DNA of 64,000 bases from NCBI GenBank assembly GCA_032622095.1, contig CP136063.1:114410723-114474722 (forward strand), written 5' to 3'. The position numbers and the translations under genes were made by a program. The notes beneath the pieces are model-generated. The model did no database searches. It was not told the DNA's origin and saw nothing but the letters and a program-made list of their open reading frames with translations. Origin of the DNA: Siphonodentalium dalli. Lineage: Eukaryota; Mollusca; Scaphopoda; Gadilida; Siphonodentaliidae. This document shows positions 59,947-64,000 of the stretch, piece by piece (positions within the stretch are counted from its first letter, which is position 1; each line of letters starts with the position of its first letter).

Positions 59947-60503
59947 GTATGCTAGCTATTCTATCTCCATAGTTTCGCTATCAAGTTTTGCATGTGTATT
60001 AAATGAGGCCTCTGTTCTTGTGCATAATTTCTCTGAGTATAAAGCAAGCTTTATCAAACAAATTAAATAATTTTTACATATTCAACATAACCAAACCTGG
60101 ATTATGAAGCTGAGTTCATGGGTTGGCTTGAATAAGCATGCATGCACGTCGATCATGTTTCATATTATGTAGATGGAAGTCACGAAGTAAAAGCGGAAAT
60201 ATGAAGAAATATTTCAGAATTACCAACTAATCTCATCGTTATAACAATTTATAATAATGTATTGGTTTATATGTGGATAAATTATCACGAAAGGATTAAT
60301 ATGTTACAAATGAAGAACTAAATATTTCCTTTTTTGTGTAGTTCATGTCATATATTATGATAGGGTACAACCAATGTTATTGTAGATTTCGCCAACAGTA
60401 GTTCATTGCTACATATTTCAAATATGAGTATTGTCTGAATAGTAATATTTCAATTTGAAGTTTTAAAATAAGCATATAATAAGTCTTCAATTGTCTTTAA
60501 CAG

Positions 60504-60629
60504 GAAAATATGGCATTAACAAAAAAGGTGCATGATACGACAGGCCAGGTAGCAGAACTTACATCAATGTCACAGTCAATGCAAATGGAGAATGAACGAT
60601 TAGCAACAGCCTGGAAAGCGTTAGCCGAG
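60504..60629 (+). CDS. Coiled-coil gene exon (42 codons, six heptads)
   Basis: The acceptor 'ttgtctttaacag' ends at 60503 and the donor GAG|GTGAGA follows 60629. It is 126 bp, phase 0 at both ends, encoding ENMALTKKVHDTTGQVAEL at the start and ERLATAWKALAE at the end. It is richer in Met, Ser and Thr (SMSQSMQMENE) than its neighbours but still heptad-like and Pro-free. The frame stays open about 90 bp past the donor, which is read-through into the intron rather than coding. Flanking introns are short (557 and 858 bp). Confidence 0.87.
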
Positions 60630-61487
60630 GTGAGAAAGCTGTCTGCTTTGTTTTATTTTGTGTTCAGAAGAACAGGGTCAAAAGAGAGTCCAATGACATT
60701 GTTTGAATTTCCATTCTAGAGTTATTGTTCTTTGTCAGGAAATGTTGATTTTTCTGTCTGTCTATGCAGATATCTTAGCGATGTGTTATCAGACCTCAAT
60801 ACAATGTGGTATGGAATTCACCTTCAGACGTGCTTTCCTAAAAATGATGCAAACAATTTCTTTGAATTTTCATTCCAGAGTTATTCACCTGTTATAATAT
60901 GATATGTCAGACTAGGTATGCCACACCTGGGTGACAGCCCACCTCAAGTTTTGTTGTTTTTTCAAGAACAAGAAAGAAGAATATTTTAAGAAAAACTATA
61001 CCAAATTATGTAAAAGCACCAAAACATAAAAGATGTAGGCATCTGATGAGCTCTAAAATTTATGCTACATGAATTTATTCATCACCTAGCATGAAATACT
61101 TTTATTCACTGGAAATCTGGAATCCCACAATAATTCAAGCTGGAATGACTTGGTGCTGACGTTGCCAGGAGTGATGATGTAAATTTATCACCTGCCTGTT
61201 TACAATTATGTCTGAATGACTGAAGGTCTCATCAGGATTAAAATCATTAAATCACAATTCTGGTACTAATAGTATCCATGAAACTTAATGTCAGAGATTG
61301 GGCTTACCTGTTACACGTCTGTGGAATAACTTTAAACATAGAGCGCAAATGGCATCAGAATTTTTTAATGAATTAATTGTGTATAGTCTCATTTTATTTG
61401 AGAATTTGCTCTTGAGAGATGTATCTGTACACCATCCTTAACTCATTAACTGAAATTATTTCAACATACTATTTATTTTTTCAACAG

Positions 61488-61655
61488 GAAAAACAGCGTC
61501 TTACAAGACAGTTAGATAATCGCGGAGGTGATATGTCGGATGTAAAAGCTAGACTAGCTAACGTGTCTTCAGAGAAGGACCGACTGTATCATGATAAAAT
61601 TGAACAACAACACAAAATGCAACAGTTAGAAATTGATAAAGAACAACTACTTAAG
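61488..61655 (+). CDS. Coiled-coil gene exon (56 codons, eight heptads)
   Basis: The acceptor 'atttattttttcaacag' ends at 61487 and the donor AAG|GTAAAT follows 61655. It is 168 bp, phase 0 at both ends, encoding EKQRLTRQLDNRGGDMSD at the start and EIDKEQLLK at the end. A Gly-Gly pair near residue 14 probably marks a break or hinge in the coil; the rest is a strongly charged coiled coil with a Gln/His-rich patch (KIEQQHKMQQ). The length equals eight heptads exactly. The open frame upstream of the acceptor and downstream of the donor is not supported as coding. Confidence 0.88.
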
Positions 61656-61975
61656 GTAAATGACGAAAGTAAAATGATAGAGATTCATTGCAGAACTGTA
61701 GCATCAGCGAGTGTGGGGATCCAAAGTTTAGAACTTTTTGAAGTTTGAGGGTTTTTAACCCTCAAATGCTGACAAGTTCACGATTGAAGATACAACAAAA
61801 ATTTATTTTAATAATTTCCTTTGTCACTGAAAATTTAAAGATTTATTCAGGGCTACAGATGTCCAGTTACAACAACAACACAATCTAATTTTACATAGTA
61901 TTTTTGCTTTGTTCTGCTAAAATAATGTTGAAAACCAAGTGTGACATAAAGTAGACCCATATCTACCACAATCAA

Positions 61976-62128
61976 GGCTTGAAATAGTGTCTGACATTTG
62001 CAGAATGAGGCCCCCCAGAGGGTGAATTTAGTGATGCTATCCTGCTTTGTGGGCTAGCATCACCAAATTCACTCTCTGGGGACCTCAATATGATAATGTC
62101 AGACACACTCTCTCAAGCCTTGACCACA
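61976..62128. repeat. Complete short copy of the 'GAATGAGGTCCCC' palindrome family
   Basis: The best-bounded copy: 'ggcttgaaatagtgtctgac' ... 'agagggtgaatttagtgatg' / 'tagcatcaccaaattcactc' ... 'gtcagacacactctctcaag'. The inverted ends show it is a foldback mobile element; the target duplication is not clear. Confidence 0.72.
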
Positions 62129-62656
62129 ATATCGTTTTGTTATGGAAAAAGTAACTATTTATTGCTGGCCATCTAAAACGTCAAAACTATATGAAATAAA
62201 TGGATAGTAAATATATGTAATAAGATAGTGTCGTTCAGGTGACATCTTTGATATTTTATATTTTATACCCTTAAATCTCAATAAGAAGTAAAATAGGTCT
62301 GCAACCCTTAATACATCTCTATTGAAATTGACCTATTTCCATGTAAAATATACAAAGTTTATGATTGTACTTTTAACTTGGAGAACGAGATGGAAAAATT
62401 CAAAAACTGGTAATTCATGGAACTGACTTTTATCTAAAACATAAAACAAATATGGAAATTCAGTCAGAATATTCATACCAAAGTTGGGGATGGAATATTA
62501 TTATTCAAACTTGAAAATTTGACTTGCACTTCAAGGGGGGTTGGAATGGCATAAGTTTGAAGGTGTACCTTCTTCTCCCACAATTAGGTCCCCCCAGAGA
62601 CATCCCTGTTTAACACTATAATCTGTATGCCATACCTACATGTTGTACTCAAACTA

Positions 62657-62791
62657 CAGTAATGCCCTAAATAATCAACTCCTTAACCACAGCAGAATTA
62701 TGGGTAATTTTTCCATATTTCCGACTAAATCCTGAAAAATTACCCATAATTCTGCTGTGGTTAAGGAGTTTGATTATTTAGGGCATTACTG
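62657..62791. mobile_element. TA-MITE, copy 6 (short centre)
   Basis: TA at 62655-62656 and 62792-62793. The left arm has ATCAACTCC and the right arm gives ATCAAACTCC on the complement, sharing a change from family ATCGACTCC. It lies in the intron 61656-62865, 74 bp before the next exon. Confidence 0.83.
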
Positions 62792-62865
62792 TAATTGTTC
62801 GCATCCTCTGTATTTGTTAAATTGACCTCTGCTCAAATCATTGACATATGTTGTATTTTTTACAG

Positions 62866-62991
62866 ACCAAGCAAGCTTTAGAAGATGAGCTGGAAGAACA
62901 ACAAAATGAGATTCGAAAAAATAAAAACAACAAAGACAGAAACTTTGATGAAAAACACAGGCTACAAGATGAGCTACAATCTGTCAAGCAG
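62866..62991 (+). CDS. Coiled-coil gene exon (42 codons, six heptads)
   Basis: The acceptor 'tgttgtattttttacag' ends at 62865 and the donor CAG|GTAATG follows 62991. It is 126 bp, phase 0 at both ends, encoding TKQALEDELEEQQNE at the start and RLQDELQSVKQ at the end, with a basic Asn/Lys patch (RKNKNNKDRN) in the middle. Still coiled coil. This is the last complete exon in the window; the next probably begins at the right edge. A TA-flanked palindromic MITE ends 74 bp upstream at 62791. Confidence 0.87.
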
Positions 62992-63356
62992 GTAATGTGA
63001 AGTTCAAATAAAAGGAGATTTATACTTATTTAGTTTGGAGATAAACGTACCCTGTTGAGTTGGATATTTTTTAATTTCATGCCTCAAAACCGCAAATATC
63101 CAATGAAACTTGGTGCGTTTATCTCCATGGTAATAATAGTAACCTAAAACTGGCAAAAGAAACTGCACAAGAAAGCACTTTTTATAATTAAAATATGTGC
63201 CATGAAGTGAGATATCCTATTCCAGTGCATTGATCAAAACTCTGGGTACATTCCATGGGATTACTTGGAATCGAAGATGACTCTATAGTAACCAAATTTT
63301 GGTTGTGCTATATTAAGTGACTCCTGGCTAGGCAACAACATATTTGAAACACGTTG

Positions 63357-63757
63357 TTAACCCTTTACCCAACAAACCGGCCAAAACCGGCCAAATAAAG
63401 CTTCAACAGCCTAAAATATCTTCGGTCTGTCTCAATAGAACCATACAAATATGGATATCATTGGAACTGGCTCCTTGACCACATTGTGATAGTTACAGTT
63501 ATACCCTGTGCCAATGCATTCTCTTATATATGCGAGTCGACCATAGGTCGCCTCGCATATATAAGAGAATGCATTGGCCTAAAAATAAAACTTTTTTTAA
63601 CACTTTTTACCATTTTTTCTTACATTCTTTAACAATTTTATAATTTTTAATGTGTTAAGCCAATGCATTCTCTTATATATGCGAGGCGACCTATGGTCGA
63701 CTCGCATATATAAGAGAATGCATTGGCACAGGGCCCTTCTGTTGGGTAAAGGGTTAA
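63357..63757. mobile_element. TTAA-flanked palindromic MITE (type i)
   Basis: TTAA at 63357-63360 and 63754-63757 flank CCCTTTACCCAACA and TGTTGGGTAAAGGG. Nearly identical throughout to 2533-2936 (including 'accggccaaataaagcttca' and 'ttttaatgtgttaagccaat'), so both are recent insertions. Two hairpin modules inside. Confidence 0.85.
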
Positions 63758-63997
63758 CCACAACATGCTACATTCAACATTTATTCAGTGTTCACCTAGC
63801 TGTAGGTGATGCTTGTTATTCAATAACTAAAGTGACCAGTTCTCACCCAAACAGAATGTCTCATTTAGGGACAAATATTCAATTTAATAAAATAACATAC
63901 CAAACTTTGTATATTTCACATTGAGTCAGCATTCCTAAATGAAATTTAATATCAATTTGATACATGTAACTTACCTTTTCATCTTATTTTATTAAAG

Positions 63998-64000
63998 AAA
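63998..64000 (+). CDS. Possible first codon of the next coiled-coil exon, cut by the window edge
   Basis: A T-rich stretch ends in an acceptor-like AG at 63996-63997 ('cttattttattaaag'). The preceding exon ends in phase 0, so AAA at 63998 would be Lys, typical of this coil. Only three bases are visible, so this rests on acceptor shape and expected position. Confidence 0.3.

Larger units (their letters stand above)
9174..62991 (+). other. Span of one split coiled-coil protein gene (partial, runs off the right edge)
   Basis: Ten to eleven plus-strand exons joined here have open frames, AG acceptors, GT donors and compatible phases. Exon lengths are 159, (126), 152, 256, 84, 98, 145, 126, 126, 168 and 126 bp, about 522 codons. 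The first ~190 residues are rich in Ser, Pro, Tyr and Asp and look disordered; from about 42907 onward the sequence is highly charged with Leu/Ile/Met at heptad spacing and almost no Pro, typical of a long coiled coil. No catalytic motif, signal peptide or membrane segment is visible. I do not recognise the orthologue; a centrosomal, ciliary-rootlet or scaffold role is possible by composition only. Introns range from 557 bp to 26.6 kb. The true 5' end, promoter and 3' end are not identified. Assignment of the 9174 exon to the same gene rests on phase and strand, across 32 kb. Confidence 0.8.
59947..63356 (+). other. Introns between the last four exons and right flank: remaining stretches
   Basis: 59947-60503, 60630-61487, 61656-61975, 62129-62656, 62992-63356 and 63758-63997 are AT-rich and show no gene besides the listed exons and MITEs. 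60690-60900 holds a duplicated phrase ('attccagagttatt' / 'ttctagagttattg') from a decayed repeat. Confidence 0.5.

Overview
This window looks like chromosomal DNA of an invertebrate metazoan, most likely a bivalve mollusc. The evidence is A+T-rich sequence, long introns with GT-AG boundaries, dense palindromic MITEs, and dispersed elements beginning near 'tagctc...' with 'gtccgtcgtccgtccgtc' runs and internal 140-165 bp tandem repeats of the kind common in bivalve introns. The taxon is an inference from repeat style. There is no sign of prokaryotic operons, CRISPR or plasmid functions, and nearly all short reading frames are chance openings in repeats.

One plus-strand gene can be assembled across most of the window. 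Ten exons with consensus boundaries and mutually compatible phases can be placed: 9174-9332, 41559-41710, 42759-43014, 52890-52973, 53617-53714, 55833-55977, 59821-59946, 60504-60629, 61488-61655 and 62866-62991. An eleventh, weaker exon lies at 14835-14960. Together they give about 522 codons, open at both ends: a Ser/Pro/Tyr-rich, probably disordered N-terminal part, then a long heptad-type coiled coil. I could not name the orthologue. The composition fits a centrosomal, ciliary or other scaffold coiled-coil protein, but that is weak inference. The gene probably continues past 64000.

The introns (0.56 to 26.6 kb) are packed with mobile DNA. I see: a hAT-type MITE with 'taatcgattac' ends (65-1230, fragment at 11610); a family of TTAA-flanked palindromic elements (2533, 9411, 13269, 30623, 48438, 54398, 59482, 63357); TA-flanked near-perfect palindromes (18901, 22557, 30169, 32158, 42479, 62657); TWA-flanked PIF/Harbinger-like elements (5799-7117, 8395-8548, 48951-51695 and a fragment at 41840); a hAT-like element with a 7 bp target duplication (51832-52665); a broken ZMYM1/hAT-type transposase on the minus strand (34520-36955); tRNA-like SINE remnants; and a repeatedly used palindrome family with the core 'GAATGAGGTCCCCAGAGGG'.

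The most unusual object is the 2.9 kb minisatellite at 55965-58890. Its first unit overlaps the last 13 coding bases and the 5' splice site of the exon ending at 55977, so roughly 70 copies of that exon end and splice donor follow the real one inside the intron. A second notable point is that five exons downstream of 52889 are 84, 126, 126, 168 and 126 bp, exact multiples of 42 bp (two heptads), and the main minisatellite unit is also 42 bp. A third is that individual TA-MITE copies carry private base changes in both hairpin arms, which suggests arm-to-arm homogenisation.
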